Shown in pieces: positions 1-8,267 of a DNA stretch of 64,000 nucleotides. Under the pieces are notes generated by a model that saw nothing but the letters and a program-made list of their open reading frames with translations, searched no databases and was not told the origin of the DNA. The stretch covers positions 1 through 64,000 of the forward strand of contig JAFUYJ010000026.1 in the NCBI GenBank assembly GCA_017470645.1. The letters run 5' to 3'. Both the position numbers and the translations under genes were made by a program. The DNA comes from Clostridia bacterium (GTDB lineage Bacteria > Bacillota > Clostridia > TANB77 > CAG-508). Position 1 is the first letter of the stretch. Each line of letters opens with the position of its first letter.

Positions 1-53
1 ATAAATAATAAATAATAAATAAATTAAATAATTAATAACCACTAAAAAATATA

Positions 54-845
54 TTATACAACATCAATTAATGGAGTACGATTAAATCTTGTAGCAACAT
101 TTAATTGAATTGCTTTTTCAGGATATTTATTATTAATAATTTCTTCCATTACAGTTTTATATGCTAATTCAGGAAAATTATTTTCTTTACTTAAATGTCC
201 TAAAACTACTTTATGTAAGCCTGAATCTATTAAATGTGAAATTGTTTTTCCAGCTGTCTCGTTTGGTAAATGTCCTAATGGTCCAGCAATTCGCTCTTTT
301 AAATGATATGGATATGGAGAGCATTTTAAGATATTTGGATCATAGTTTGATTCTAATAATAAAAAATCACTTTTTTCTAAATTACTGATAATTTCAGGTG
401 TAATATGTCCTATATCTGTAGCAATGCTAAGTTTTACATCATTTTTAAAAAGATTAAATGCACATGGATTTGCTGCATCATGAGGAATTGAGAATGGATG
501 AATTTGTAAGTCACCAACAGAGAAGTCCTTTGAAAAATCAAAAAGATGAATATTATCTGTTTTAATTTTATTAGCTTGTTCAGGCATAGCAGTTAAAGTT
601 TCAATATTTGTGTATATAGGTATATCATATTTTCTTGATAACGTCCCAAGTGATTTTACATGATCAATATGTTCATGTGTAACCAAAATGGCATCAATGT
701 CTTGAATATCAACATCTATATCTGAAAGAGAATTTACAATTTTTTTTGCACTTTCTCCACAATCTACCAAAACTTTAGTTTTATCTGTTTGCACAAATAA
801 ACTGTTACCTGAACTTCCACTGTATAAGCTACAAAATTTAAACAT
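54..845 (-). CDS. walJ: WalJ/YycJ-type metallo-beta-lactamase-fold hydrolase
   Basis: A cytoplasmic MBL-fold metal hydrolase of the WalJ (YycJ) family, in Bacillus the last gene of the walRKHIJ cell-wall operon and thought to act in DNA or wall-linked housekeeping. The metal-binding motif THEHIDH lies at residues 56-62 and a further GHLSKEN motif near residue 216 supplies another histidine. The 263-residue length fits the family. I chose the second in-frame ATG because AAAAGGA lies 8 nt before it; the ATG at 854 overlaps that ribosome site. It is followed by AT-only sequence to the window edge, and walRKHI are not visible here. The family assignment is firm; the exact substrate is not known. 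Confidence 0.9.
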   Translation of the reverse strand: MFKFCSLYSGSSGNSLFVQTDKTKVLVDCGESAKKIVNSLSDIDVDIQDIDAILVTHEHIDHVKSLGTLSRKYDIPIYTNIETLTAMPEQANKIKTDNIHLFDFSKDFSVGDLQIHPFSIPHDAANPCAFNLFKNDVKLSIATDIGHITPEIISNLEKSDFLLLESNYDPNILKCSPYPYHLKERIAGPLGHLPNETAGKTISHLIDSGLHKVVLGHLSKENNFPELAYKTVMEEIINNKYPEKAIQLNVATRFNRTPLIDVV

Positions 846-919
846 TTTATTCATCCTTTTCTTTTGGCAATTTAAAGTAAATTTAAATTGAAATATTTTA
901 TATATTATTTATAATTATA

Positions 920-2179
920 TTACTCTTCAACTCTTGTTATATCAGCACCTAGTTTTCTAAATTTTTCTTCAATATTTTCGTAACCTCTATCAATATGAGA
1001 AAGATTATAAAGTTCTGTTGTACCTTCAGCAATTATACCAGCTATTATAAGTGCTGCACCTGCTCTTAAATCAGTTGCATAAACAGGAGCACCAGATAGT
1101 TTTTCTACTCCTTCAAAAATTGCTGTTTTACCTTGAGGAGATATATTTGCTCCCATTTTATTTAATTCGTTAGTGTACTGAAACCTAGATTCCCAAATAC
1201 TTTCATTAATAATACTTGTACCATTTGCAATTGATAAAGTAACACCCATTTGAGGTTGTAAATCTGTTGGAAATCCAGGGTATGGTAACGTTTTAATATT
1301 TGCTTTATTTGGTCTCTGATTACACCATACACGAATTTGATCACCATCTTCCTCAACGTGGCCACCAATTTCAATTATTTTGGCAGTTAAGCATTCCAAA
1401 TGTTTTGTAATACAATTTTTAATAAGAATATCACCTTTAGAAGCAACTGCAGCAAGCATAAATGTACCTGCTTCTATTTGGTCAGGAACAACTGAATAAG
1501 TAGCTCCACCTTTTAATTCTGAAACACCATTTATTTTTATAACATCTGTACCTGCACCACGAATATCTGCACCCATTGTATTTAAAAAGTTAGCAACATC
1601 AACAATATGTGGTTCTTTAGCAGCATTGTCTATAACAGTGGTTCCCTCAGCTAAAACGCTGGCTAACATTATATTAATTGTAGCACCTACAGAAACAATA
1701 TCCAAATATATAGAAGTACCAACTAGCTTATCAGCCTTAGCTTGTACTTTACCATTTGAAACGTTAACAGTAGCTCCCAAAGCTTCAAAACCTTTAATGT
1801 GTTGATCAATAGGTCTAGCACCCAAATTACATCCACCTGGCAAACCAACTTCAACATCTTTACACCTACTTAAAAGTGAACCAATCAAATAATAAGACGC
1901 TCTGAATTTGCTTGTCATATCTAAAGGAGCTTTGTGTTCACAAATATCAGATGAATCAATTGTAATAGTGTTATTGTCTATCCATTCAATTTTTGCACCT
2001 AACTTTGATAAGATTTCGCAAGATATTTTAACGTCACTAATATTAGGTAAATTTTCTATTGTACATTTACCATTTATAAGTAAAGCAGCTGGTAAAATAG
2101 CAACTGCAGCATTTTTTGCACCGCTGATGGTTACTTCACCTTTTAAAGGAGTACCACCATTAATAACTAATTTCTCCAA
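920..2179 (-). CDS. murA: UDP-N-acetylglucosamine 1-carboxyvinyltransferase (MurA)
   Basis: MurA transfers enolpyruvate from PEP to UDP-GlcNAc, the first committed step of peptidoglycan synthesis, in the cytoplasm. Visible marks are Lys22-Asn23 in GAKNAA and the loop GGCNLGARPIDQH with the reactive Cys at residue 117, the target of fosfomycin. The true start is probably the TTG at 2179: GGAGG lies 8 nt before it, giving MEKLVINGGTPLKG and exactly 419 residues, the usual family length. The upstream ATG at 2194 overlaps the ribosome site. Low-GC Firmicutes often carry two murA copies; which paralogue this is cannot be decided here. It lies between spoIIR and walJ on the same strand. Confidence 0.95.
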   Translation of the reverse strand: MEKLVINGGTPLKGEVTISGAKNAAVAILPAALLINGKCTIENLPNISDVKISCEILSKLGAKIEWIDNNTITIDSSDICEHKAPLDMTSKFRASYYLIGSLLSRCKDVEVGLPGGCNLGARPIDQHIKGFEALGATVNVSNGKVQAKADKLVGTSIYLDIVSVGATINIMLASVLAEGTTVIDNAAKEPHIVDVANFLNTMGADIRGAGTDVIKINGVSELKGGATYSVVPDQIEAGTFMLAAVASKGDILIKNCITKHLECLTAKIIEIGGHVEEDGDQIRVWCNQRPNKANIKTLPYPGFPTDLQPQMGVTLSIANGTSIINESIWESRFQYTNELNKMGANISPQGKTAIFEGVEKLSGAPVYATDLRAGAALIIAGIIAEGTTELYNLSHIDRGYENIEEKFRKLGADITRVEE

Positions 2180-2282
2180 AAATAATTCCTCCATTTCAAA
2201 TACGTATAAACAATCACTTTATTTTATAACACAAAAGTTGATATTTGACAACAAAAAAATTAATATAAATAAAAAAAACATG

Positions 2283-2304
2283 AAAAAAGGGGATAGTTCC
2301 CCTT
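2283..2304 (-). terminator. Intrinsic terminator of spoIIR
   Basis: On the minus strand, AAGGGGA and TCCCCTT form a stem with a 4-nt loop followed by a run of U residues. It lies about 20 nt after the spoIIR stop. Confidence 0.8.
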
Positions 2305-2322
2305 CATTAATAAATACAAATA

Positions 2323-2970
2323 TTATTTTTTGTAGAAAAATTCAATCAACTTAAATTTGAAATTAATAGAATTATTGTGGGTATCACTTATTAGTGCATA
2401 TTCTTCCTCTGGGAGATTATCTTTAATTGTTTCCTTTGATTCCTCTGGAACAATGCCGGTAGACATATCTACAAAACATAAAGGAGGGAACATTACACAC
2501 CACCAATTCTGACCAGATGCTTTTCCAATTTCAACTTTTAAAGCATCGTAATAACCAGCAGGAAAAGAAATATCTCCATAATATTTTGTTGGAAAATATG
2601 AATTGCCTATTTCGATATTTACATCATAATCGTATCCGTTATCTTCAATTGTTTTTTTAGCAATATTATAAAAATCCTGTTTGTGTTCTTTTGCTATTTC
2701 AATTGCAGCTTGTTTCGATGAAATACCACTGGTTAATGAATTCATATATTCAATAAGATTATCACGCACAATAAATTTTAAATTTTGATCTTCTTCAGAG
2801 TCACTATTTGCAATCACATGTAGTCTAAAAACACTGTTAGCAATATTTTCAGAAACAGCAGATACATATGAAATTGCAGAGACAATTATAAAAGCTATTA
2901 ATAAAATAGTAATCAATAATGTAGTTTTTATAATTTTAACCTTAGAAGACTTATTTTTATAAAAATTCAT
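2323..2970 (-). CDS. spoIIR: Stage II sporulation protein R (SpoIIR)
   Basis: SpoIIR is the forespore-made secreted signal that triggers SpoIIGA to process pro-sigmaE in the mother cell. The protein has an N-terminal membrane or signal segment (about residues 13-38), the conserved FRLHVIANSDSEEDQ block (48-62) and the NWWCVMFPPLCFVD block (about 154-167) typical of the family. Length 215 is usual. AAAGGAGG precedes the ATG. An intrinsic terminator follows on the same strand. In the family transcription depends on sigmaF; I could not identify a sigmaF promoter with confidence. It is the clearest evidence in the window for an endospore-forming lineage. Confidence 0.93.
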   Translation of the reverse strand: MNFYKNKSSKVKIIKTTLLITILLIAFIIVSAISYVSAVSENIANSVFRLHVIANSDSEEDQNLKFIVRDNLIEYMNSLTSGISSKQAAIEIAKEHKQDFYNIAKKTIEDNGYDYDVNIEIGNSYFPTKYYGDISFPAGYYDALKVEIGKASGQNWWCVMFPPLCFVDMSTGIVPEESKETIKDNLPEEEYALISDTHNNSINFKFKLIEFFYKK

Positions 2971-3074
2971 AAAAATACCTCCTTTGTAATTTTTTTAACG
3001 TTTTAATAAAATTATTTACTAAAATTAAAAAAATATACACAAAAGGAAAAAAATAATAAATTGTCGAAATTCGA

Positions 3075-3097
3075 TGTCGAAACAAGACGAACGATTT
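3075..3097 (+). promoter_or_regulatory. Operator-like motif TGTCGAA-N5-ACGAACGATTT, copy 1
   Basis: The same composite motif occurs at 61194-61216. Here its end is 13 nt before the -35 box of the 3176 gene; there it is 3 nt before the -35, a shift of one helical turn. Both contain CGAA half-sites 10 bp apart. The binding protein is unknown. Confidence 0.45.
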
Positions 3098-3110
3098 ATT
3101 TGTAATATTA

Positions 3111-3139
3111 TTGACATATTTCAAATAAATTGGTAAAAT
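3111..3139 (+). promoter_or_regulatory. SigmaA-type promoter of the 3176 gene
   Basis: TTGACA and TAAAAT separated by 17 nt, about 37 nt before the start codon. Confidence 0.65.
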
Positions 3140-3175
3140 TTTCCATATAGTTGAAAACTAGGAGGCAAAAGAAAA

Positions 3176-3673
3176 ATGGAATATGTGGGAGAGCGATGCA
3201 TGAAAAAACTATGCAATTTTTATGTAAGTGATTTACATTTATCTGTAATGTTACTTCCTTATATAAGTAAACAGATAAATGAGGATGTTGAAATTACCAC
3301 TATTTTTGAAAAATTAAAAAAAGAAAACATTGAAATAATATTAGATAAATTAAATGTAAAAAATAAAAATGAAATATTAAATATAAACTGGTTTAATAGT
3401 AATCAAGATACATATGAAAAAATTGAAAATACAATAGAAAAAAGCATTAAAGAGAATAAAAAAGTTGCAATAATAATAGGTGGAAATCAAAACTATGTCG
3501 TAAACAATAATGAAAACATAGTAAAATATTTAGAAGAAAAATATGACATGTCAAACGTAAAAATAATTGATTGTTATAATGTGGAGGAATTAAATACTGA
3601 TATGAAACTGATTGCAAATAAATATGATGGGATTTTAAATACTTCAGGAGAAACACCAACTAAAGATTTGTAA
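3176..3673 (+). CDS. Hypothetical protein, 165 aa
   Basis: Not recognised. A soluble, Lys/Glu/Asn-rich protein without signal peptide or membrane segment. The region KKVAIIIGGNQNYVVNNN followed by KIIDCYNVEEL looks like alternating beta and alpha elements, so a Rossmann-like fold is possible but unproven. Two starts compete: ATG 3176 with AGGAGG 10 nt upstream, and ATG 3200 (MKKLCNFYVS) with GGGAGAG just before it. A good promoter lies at 3111-3139. A 23-nt composite motif upstream of it recurs ahead of the Rpn nuclease gene, hinting at shared regulation. Confidence 0.7.
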   Translation: MEYVGERCMKKLCNFYVSDLHLSVMLLPYISKQINEDVEITTIFEKLKKENIEIILDKLNVKNKNEILNINWFNSNQDTYEKIENTIEKSIKENKKVAIIIGGNQNYVVNNNENIVKYLEEKYDMSNVKIIDCYNVEELNTDMKLIANKYDGILNTSGETPTKDL

Positions 3674-3679
3674 ACTGAT

Positions 3680-3707
3680 TGTAATTTATTTGTAATTTGT
3701 CTGTAAT
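3680..3707 (+). promoter_or_regulatory. Three WalR-like boxes (TGTAAT-N5)
   Basis: TGTAAT occurs at 3680, 3691 and 3702, an exact 11-nt period. This fits the WalR (YycF) consensus TGTWAH-N5-TGTWAH known from Bacillus. The array ends 27 nt before the -35 box of the uridylyltransferase gene. Confidence 0.55.
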
Positions 3708-3734
3708 TATTAAAAAGCATGGTATAAATTTTCC

Positions 3735-3763
3735 TTGACTAATTGTAAAAAATGTTATAGTAT
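3735..3763 (+). promoter_or_regulatory. Promoter of the uridylyltransferase gene
   Basis: TTGACT-17-TAGTAT (or TATAAT three bases on, with a longer spacer). The -10 box lies inside the left arm of the inverted repeat at 3747-3796, so a transcript begun here cannot form that hairpin. Confidence 0.6.
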
Positions 3764-3796
3764 AATTAATCATAAATAATACTATAACATTTTTTT
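3747..3796 (+). terminator. Terminator-like 17-bp inverted repeat upstream of the uridylyltransferase gene
   Basis: A perfect 17-bp inverted repeat (3747-3763 and 3779-3795) ends in a U-run just before the ribosome site at 3815. It would stop transcription arriving from the 3176 gene, while the promoter for the next gene uses its left arm. Confidence 0.65.
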
Positions 3797-3814
3797 AGAA
3801 AGGAGTCTTTTTTT

Positions 3815-5059
3815 ATGGACGAAAAATACGAATCAGCAATGAATTGCTTAAGAAAATATGGTCAAGAACATATTCTTAACAATTATGATAAATTATCAGA
3901 CGAAAAAAAAGAAAAATTGTTAAATCAAATATTAACAATTGATTTAAATCAAATAAAGGAATTATATGAATCAACAAAAAAAGAGGTTAGTTTTGCAAAT
4001 GACAAAATTGAACCAATAGACTTTGTTGATAAATCAGCATTGTCAGAAGAGGAATTAAATAAATACAACACATTAGGTGAAAATGAAATAAAAAAAGGTA
4101 AATATGCTGTTGTAACAATGGCAGGAGGTCAAGGAACAAGGCTTGGACATAACGGACCAAAAGGTACTTTTAAATTAGGATTAGAAAATGATAAATCAAT
4201 ATTTGAAATTTTAATAGATAATTTAAAAGCCAACAACGAAAAATACGGAGTAACAATACCATGGTACATAATGACAAGTAGAGAAAATAACGAGCAAACA
4301 GAAAACTTTTTTAAAGAAAATAATTATTTCGGATACGATCCAAAAGCAATAATGTTTTTCAAACAAGGTGAACTACCAATGTGTAGTGAAGAAGGAAAAT
4401 TATTAATGGATGAAAATGGTTCAATAAAAGAAGCAGCAGATGGTCATGGCGGAATATTTGAATCAATGAGAAGAAACGGCGTTATATTTGATATGCAACA
4501 AAAAGGGATAGAATGGGCATTTATAGGACCTGTTGATAATGTGCTTGTAAAAATGGTTGATCCAACATTACTAGGAGTTGCAATAGATAAAAATGTTTTG
4601 GCAGCAGGAAAAAGTGTAGTAAAAGCTGGACCAAAAGAGAAAGTAGGGGTATTCTGCAAAAGAAATGGTAAACCAGGAGTTGTGGAATATACTGAAATAA
4701 CAGAAGATTTAGCTGAAGCAACAGATGAAAATGGAAATTTAGTTTTTGCAGAATCTCATATAAATTGTAATTTATTTAATGTCAAAGCAATTGAAGAAGT
4801 AAGCTTGAAAAAACTACCATATCACAGTGCACACAAAAAAGCAAAATATATAGATGAAAATGGAGAATTAGTTGTACCAGAAAAACCAAATGCATATAAA
4901 TTTGAATCATTTATATTTGATGCATTTGATATGCTAGAAGATATGGCTATACTTAGAGTAAAAAGAGAAGAAGAATTTGCACCAGTAAAAAATGCTGAAG
5001 GTAATGACAGCCCTGAAACAGCAAGAAAGCTATATAAGGACTTTTATGGAATTAAATAA
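3815..5059 (+). CDS. UDPGP-family uridylyltransferase (UDP-sugar pyrophosphorylase)
   Basis: A cytoplasmic nucleotidyltransferase of the UDPGP/AGX1 superfamily that makes a UDP-sugar from UTP and a sugar 1-phosphate. The nucleotide-binding loop AGGQGTRLGHNGPKG is at residues 103-117, with PVDNVLVKMVDP (about 240-251) and an HSAHKKAKY basic stretch further on. The substrate, Glc-1-P or GlcNAc-1-P, cannot be fixed from sequence; this eukaryote-like form is distinct from GalU and GlmU. The phosphosugar mutase 3 kb downstream could supply its substrate. Three WalR-like boxes at 3680-3707 and a promoter overlapping a terminator arm precede it. GAAAGGAG lies before the ATG. An intrinsic terminator follows. 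Confidence 0.88.
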   Translation: MDEKYESAMNCLRKYGQEHILNNYDKLSDEKKEKLLNQILTIDLNQIKELYESTKKEVSFANDKIEPIDFVDKSALSEEELNKYNTLGENEIKKGKYAVVTMAGGQGTRLGHNGPKGTFKLGLENDKSIFEILIDNLKANNEKYGVTIPWYIMTSRENNEQTENFFKENNYFGYDPKAIMFFKQGELPMCSEEGKLLMDENGSIKEAADGHGGIFESMRRNGVIFDMQQKGIEWAFIGPVDNVLVKMVDPTLLGVAIDKNVLAAGKSVVKAGPKEKVGVFCKRNGKPGVVEYTEITEDLAEATDENGNLVFAESHINCNLFNVKAIEEVSLKKLPYHSAHKKAKYIDENGELVVPEKPNAYKFESFIFDAFDMLEDMAILRVKREEEFAPVKNAEGNDSPETARKLYKDFYGIK

Positions 5060-5071
5060 AATTGATAAATT

Positions 5072-5100
5072 TGGAAACCAGAAAGTGGTTTCCATTTTTT
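5072..5100 (+). terminator. Intrinsic terminator of the uridylyltransferase gene
   Basis: TGGAAACCA and TGGTTTCCA form a 9-bp stem with a 5-nt loop, followed by six U residues. Confidence 0.85.
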
Positions 5101-5147
5101 GTCCTAAAAAAGTCAACTTCCAAAATTCGACAAATTTTAAAAAGTAA

Positions 5148-5176
5148 TTTACAAATTTAAAAATATATGTGATAAT
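5148..5176 (+). promoter_or_regulatory. Promoter of the VanW-domain gene, twin of that at 47095
   Basis: TTTACA-17-GATAAT. Over 29 nt it differs from the promoter of the dockerin gene at only two positions, including the whole spacer. Confidence 0.6.
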
Positions 5177-5258
5177 AAAAAATAGGTATTAAATATCTTA
5201 GCATATTTAAAAAGAGAAAAAATATAATTAATTAGTAATAAAATTAGTGGAGTATTTT

Positions 5259-7151
5259 ATGGAAAAGATTGAAAAGAATAATGAAAAAAGAAGAAAAGAA
5301 AGCCTGTATAATGATGAAACAAATAACATAATAAAGAATGGTAACAATGATATAAAAAAAACAGCAAAAAGAGAAAATAATAATGAAGACGTTCCATCAA
5401 GAAAACCTAAAAACAAAGTAGAAGAAAGAGATACTACCGGAGATACTAAGGTTTTTCAGGTTATAAGAAAAGAAGATATTGAAAGAGAAAAAAGAAAACA
5501 GGCAATAAAACAAGAGAATATAGTAAATAAGCAAAATATTTCTACAAAACATATTCAAAAAACAAACGAAATTATTAAAACAACTAAAACACCAGATACA
5601 AACAATAAAAAAATAGAACAGCCTAAATTAAATAATTATCAACAAAAAAATAATAATAGTAACCTAAATAATTATAATAAAAATAATAATAACAAAAATA
5701 ATAGTAACAGAAATAAAAGAAGTATATTAATTGCATTATTAATAATAATACTAATTATTCTAGCTATAACAATTATATCCACAATTTTTGGACTTTTAAA
5801 TGTTAATTCTAACAAAATAGTAAAAGGTGTAAAAGTAAACGGAATTGAAGTATCTAAGCTCACGAAAGAAGAAGCTAACCAAAGGCTAGAGGAGCAGTTA
5901 AATAATAACGAAATAAATGTTATAACTATAAAATATGGTGATTATATAAGAAATGTAAAATTAGAAGAAATAGAAGGACATTTCGATGTACAAAATGCAG
6001 TAGAAAATGCGTATAATATTGGAAGAGAAAGCGATATAGTTCAAAACAATTATAACATAATAGGCACTATGATAACCGGAAACAATATTAACACTAGCTT
6101 TACATATAATGAAGAATTATTAGAAAATAAGATAAATGAAATAAGCCTAGAACTTCCAGGCTTAGCTTTAGAAGCCTCATATATAATTGAAGGTGATAAA
6201 TTAATAATAAAAAATGGAACAGATGGATTGCAAATACAAAACCATCAATTTAAAGAAAACACAATTAATTCATTTGCTGGAACTGAAAAAACATTTGAAA
6301 TTCCTGTGGAACATGCCGAAAAAAAGGAAATAGACATTGAAAAAATACATAATGAAATTTATAAAGAACCAAAAGATGCATATTATACAATAAATCCACG
6401 TCAAATATATAAAGAAGAATATGGACTAGATTTTGCAATAAGCGTAGAAGAAGCAAAACAGTTAATATCAGAAGATAAACCTGAATATGTAATACAATTG
6501 AAGAATATGGAGCCAAAAGTAAAGGTTTCAAACTTAGATAAGGGAGCATTTCCAGATAAATTGTCAGCATTTACAACATATTATGGAACGGCAGATACAG
6601 CAAGAAACACTAATATTGCTCTTGCAGCAAAAAGTATTAACAGTGTAGTTGTAATGCCAGGTGAAACATTCTCATACAATGATTTAATAGGAGAATGTTC
6701 AACAAGAACAGGTTACAAACAGTCAACTATATATTTAAATGGAGAATTATCAACAGGGATTGGAGGCGGAATATGCCAAGTATCAACAACATTATATAAT
6801 TCAGTTTTAAGAGCAAATTTGGAAATAGTTGAAAGAAGAAATCATTCACTGGGAGTAACATATGTACCAGCTGGCCACGATGCAATGGTATCAATTGGGT
6901 CATCAGATTTTAAATTTAAAAACAACAGAGACTATCCAGTAAAGGTTGTAGCTTATGTTGGAACAGGCAATGTAACATGTGAAATCCACGGGTTAAAACA
7001 AGCAACAGAATATGAAGTAAAATTAGAGTCAAAAACAACACAAAAAACAGATAAAAAATATAAAGTTGAAACATATAAAGTTTTATACTTAAATGGAAAC
7101 GTTGTTTCAAGAACCTGGTTGTCAACGGACACATATAAATATCATCAATAA
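5259..7151 (+). CDS. Membrane-anchored VanW-domain / peptidoglycan-binding protein
   Basis: A type II membrane protein facing the wall. It has a long charged, Asn/Lys-rich cytoplasmic tail (1-153), one membrane helix (about 154-180), a region resembling the YoaR putative peptidoglycan-binding domain (about 190-420), then a VanW domain (about 438-580) with MPGETFSYNDLIGECSTRTG and GIGGGICQVSTTLYN. The C-terminal 50 residues look G5-like. VanW proteins are linked to wall metabolism and glycopeptide-resistance clusters, with no settled reaction. I chose ATG 5259 (GTGGAG 6 nt upstream) over the GTG at 5247. Its promoter at 5148-5176 is nearly identical to that of the dockerin gene. An intrinsic terminator follows. 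Confidence 0.88.
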   Translation: MEKIEKNNEKRRKESLYNDETNNIIKNGNNDIKKTAKRENNNEDVPSRKPKNKVEERDTTGDTKVFQVIRKEDIEREKRKQAIKQENIVNKQNISTKHIQKTNEIIKTTKTPDTNNKKIEQPKLNNYQQKNNNSNLNNYNKNNNNKNNSNRNKRSILIALLIIILIILAITIISTIFGLLNVNSNKIVKGVKVNGIEVSKLTKEEANQRLEEQLNNNEINVITIKYGDYIRNVKLEEIEGHFDVQNAVENAYNIGRESDIVQNNYNIIGTMITGNNINTSFTYNEELLENKINEISLELPGLALEASYIIEGDKLIIKNGTDGLQIQNHQFKENTINSFAGTEKTFEIPVEHAEKKEIDIEKIHNEIYKEPKDAYYTINPRQIYKEEYGLDFAISVEEAKQLISEDKPEYVIQLKNMEPKVKVSNLDKGAFPDKLSAFTTYYGTADTARNTNIALAAKSINSVVVMPGETFSYNDLIGECSTRTGYKQSTIYLNGELSTGIGGGICQVSTTLYNSVLRANLEIVERRNHSLGVTYVPAGHDAMVSIGSSDFKFKNNRDYPVKVVAYVGTGNVTCEIHGLKQATEYEVKLESKTTQKTDKKYKVETYKVLYLNGNVVSRTWLSTDTYKYHQ

Positions 7152-7178
7152 ACAGTCCATTAAATGGATTGTTTTTTT
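7151..7178 (+). terminator. Intrinsic terminator of the VanW-domain gene
   Basis: AACAGTCCAT and ATGGATTGTT pair (one G-U) across a 3-nt loop, followed by a U-run, at the stop codon. Confidence 0.8.
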
Positions 7179-7251
7179 ATTATAAAAATAGAACTCCTTG
7201 TTAATATTAAGAATATAATAATAAGAATTAAATAAACAAGGAGGTAATAAA

Positions 7252-8154
7252 ATGCCAGAAGGTTATACATATCAAAAACTACAAAGCGACATACAACAGT
7301 TAAGACAAACCTATCCTTTTTTAGAGATAGGAAGCATAGGATACAGTGTTTTGGGAAAACCAATTCCATACATAAGAATTGGATCAGGACAAAAAGAAGT
7401 GTGTTATAATTCGTCGTTTCATGCAAACGAATGGATAACAACACCAGTACTAATGAGGTTTATAGAAGATTATGCAGCTCAATATGCACTCAATGGATCA
7501 TTAAATGGATACAATGCAAGAGAACTATATAATGCAGTAAGTTTATTTGTTGTACCTATGGTAAACCCAGATGGAGTAGATTTAGTCACAGGAGGTTTAC
7601 AAACTGTGGATAACCCATATAAAAGTGCACAAGAAATTGCAAAAAGTTTTCCGGATATTCCATTTCCAAGTGGATGGAAGGCAAACATAGATGGAGTAGA
7701 TTTAAACCTTCAATTCCCAGCAGGATGGGCACAAGCAAAAGAAATTAAATACGCACAAGGATTCAATAAACCAGCACCACGAGATTTTGTAGGAGATGGA
7801 CCGTTAGTTGCAAGAGAGGCTTTAGCAATATATAACTTCACCCTAATCCACAATTTTAGATTAATAATAGCATATCATACCCAAGGCCAGGAAATATATT
7901 GGAAATTTTTAAACTACAAACCAGCAATGGCAGAATTCATAGGTCAGCAGTTTAGTAGAGTAAGTGGATACGAATTAGCAGATGTTCCATATGAATCTGG
8001 ATTTGCTGGTTATAAAGATTGGTTTATACAAAACTACAATAGACCAGGATATACAATAGAAGCAGGAATAGGAGAAAACCCATTGCCAATAGAACAATTT
8101 AGTGAAATCTATAGAGATAATTTTGGAATTTTAGTTTTGGGATTGGTGTTATAA
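7252..8154 (+). CDS. M14-family zinc carboxypeptidase (gamma-glutamyl endopeptidase-like)
   Basis: A zinc carboxypeptidase-fold protein. The ligands and catalytic Glu are visible: HANE with His57 and Glu60, a third histidine at 209 (AYHTQGQE), and Glu270 in YTIEAGIGEN. In Bacillus and Clostridia, close relatives cut gamma-D-Glu-diaminopimelate bonds in peptidoglycan peptides (endopeptidase I, YqgT). This copy has no signal peptide and no LysM domains, so it may act on recycled muropeptides in the cytoplasm or spore; that is inference. AAGGAGG lies 8 nt before the ATG. A half copy of the dispersed palindrome lies just behind the stop. Confidence 0.85.
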   Translation: MPEGYTYQKLQSDIQQLRQTYPFLEIGSIGYSVLGKPIPYIRIGSGQKEVCYNSSFHANEWITTPVLMRFIEDYAAQYALNGSLNGYNARELYNAVSLFVVPMVNPDGVDLVTGGLQTVDNPYKSAQEIAKSFPDIPFPSGWKANIDGVDLNLQFPAGWAQAKEIKYAQGFNKPAPRDFVGDGPLVAREALAIYNFTLIHNFRLIIAYHTQGQEIYWKFLNYKPAMAEFIGQQFSRVSGYELADVPYESGFAGYKDWFIQNYNRPGYTIEAGIGENPLPIEQFSEIYRDNFGILVLGLVL

Positions 8155-8155
8155 G

Positions 8156-8176
8156 CAGTGTCCCTAAAAACATCTT
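8156..8176 (+). repeat. Half copy of the dispersed palindrome
   Basis: CAGTGTCCCTAAAAACATC matches the right arm of the GATGTTTTGAGGGACACTG form seen whole at 38360-38429, one base after the M14 gene stop. No left arm is present. Confidence 0.6.
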
Positions 8177-8207
8177 TCTAAAAAGTTCAAAAAAAATAAA
8201 AATCAAC

Positions 8208-8236
8208 TTGTTATATTTAAACAATTCTGTTATCAT
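8208..8236 (+). promoter_or_regulatory. Promoter of the phosphosugar mutase gene
   Basis: TTGTTA-17-TATCAT, about 32 nt before the chosen start. Confidence 0.5.
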
Positions 8237-8267
8237 ACCTATAGATAAAAAGGAAAGGATGATAGCA

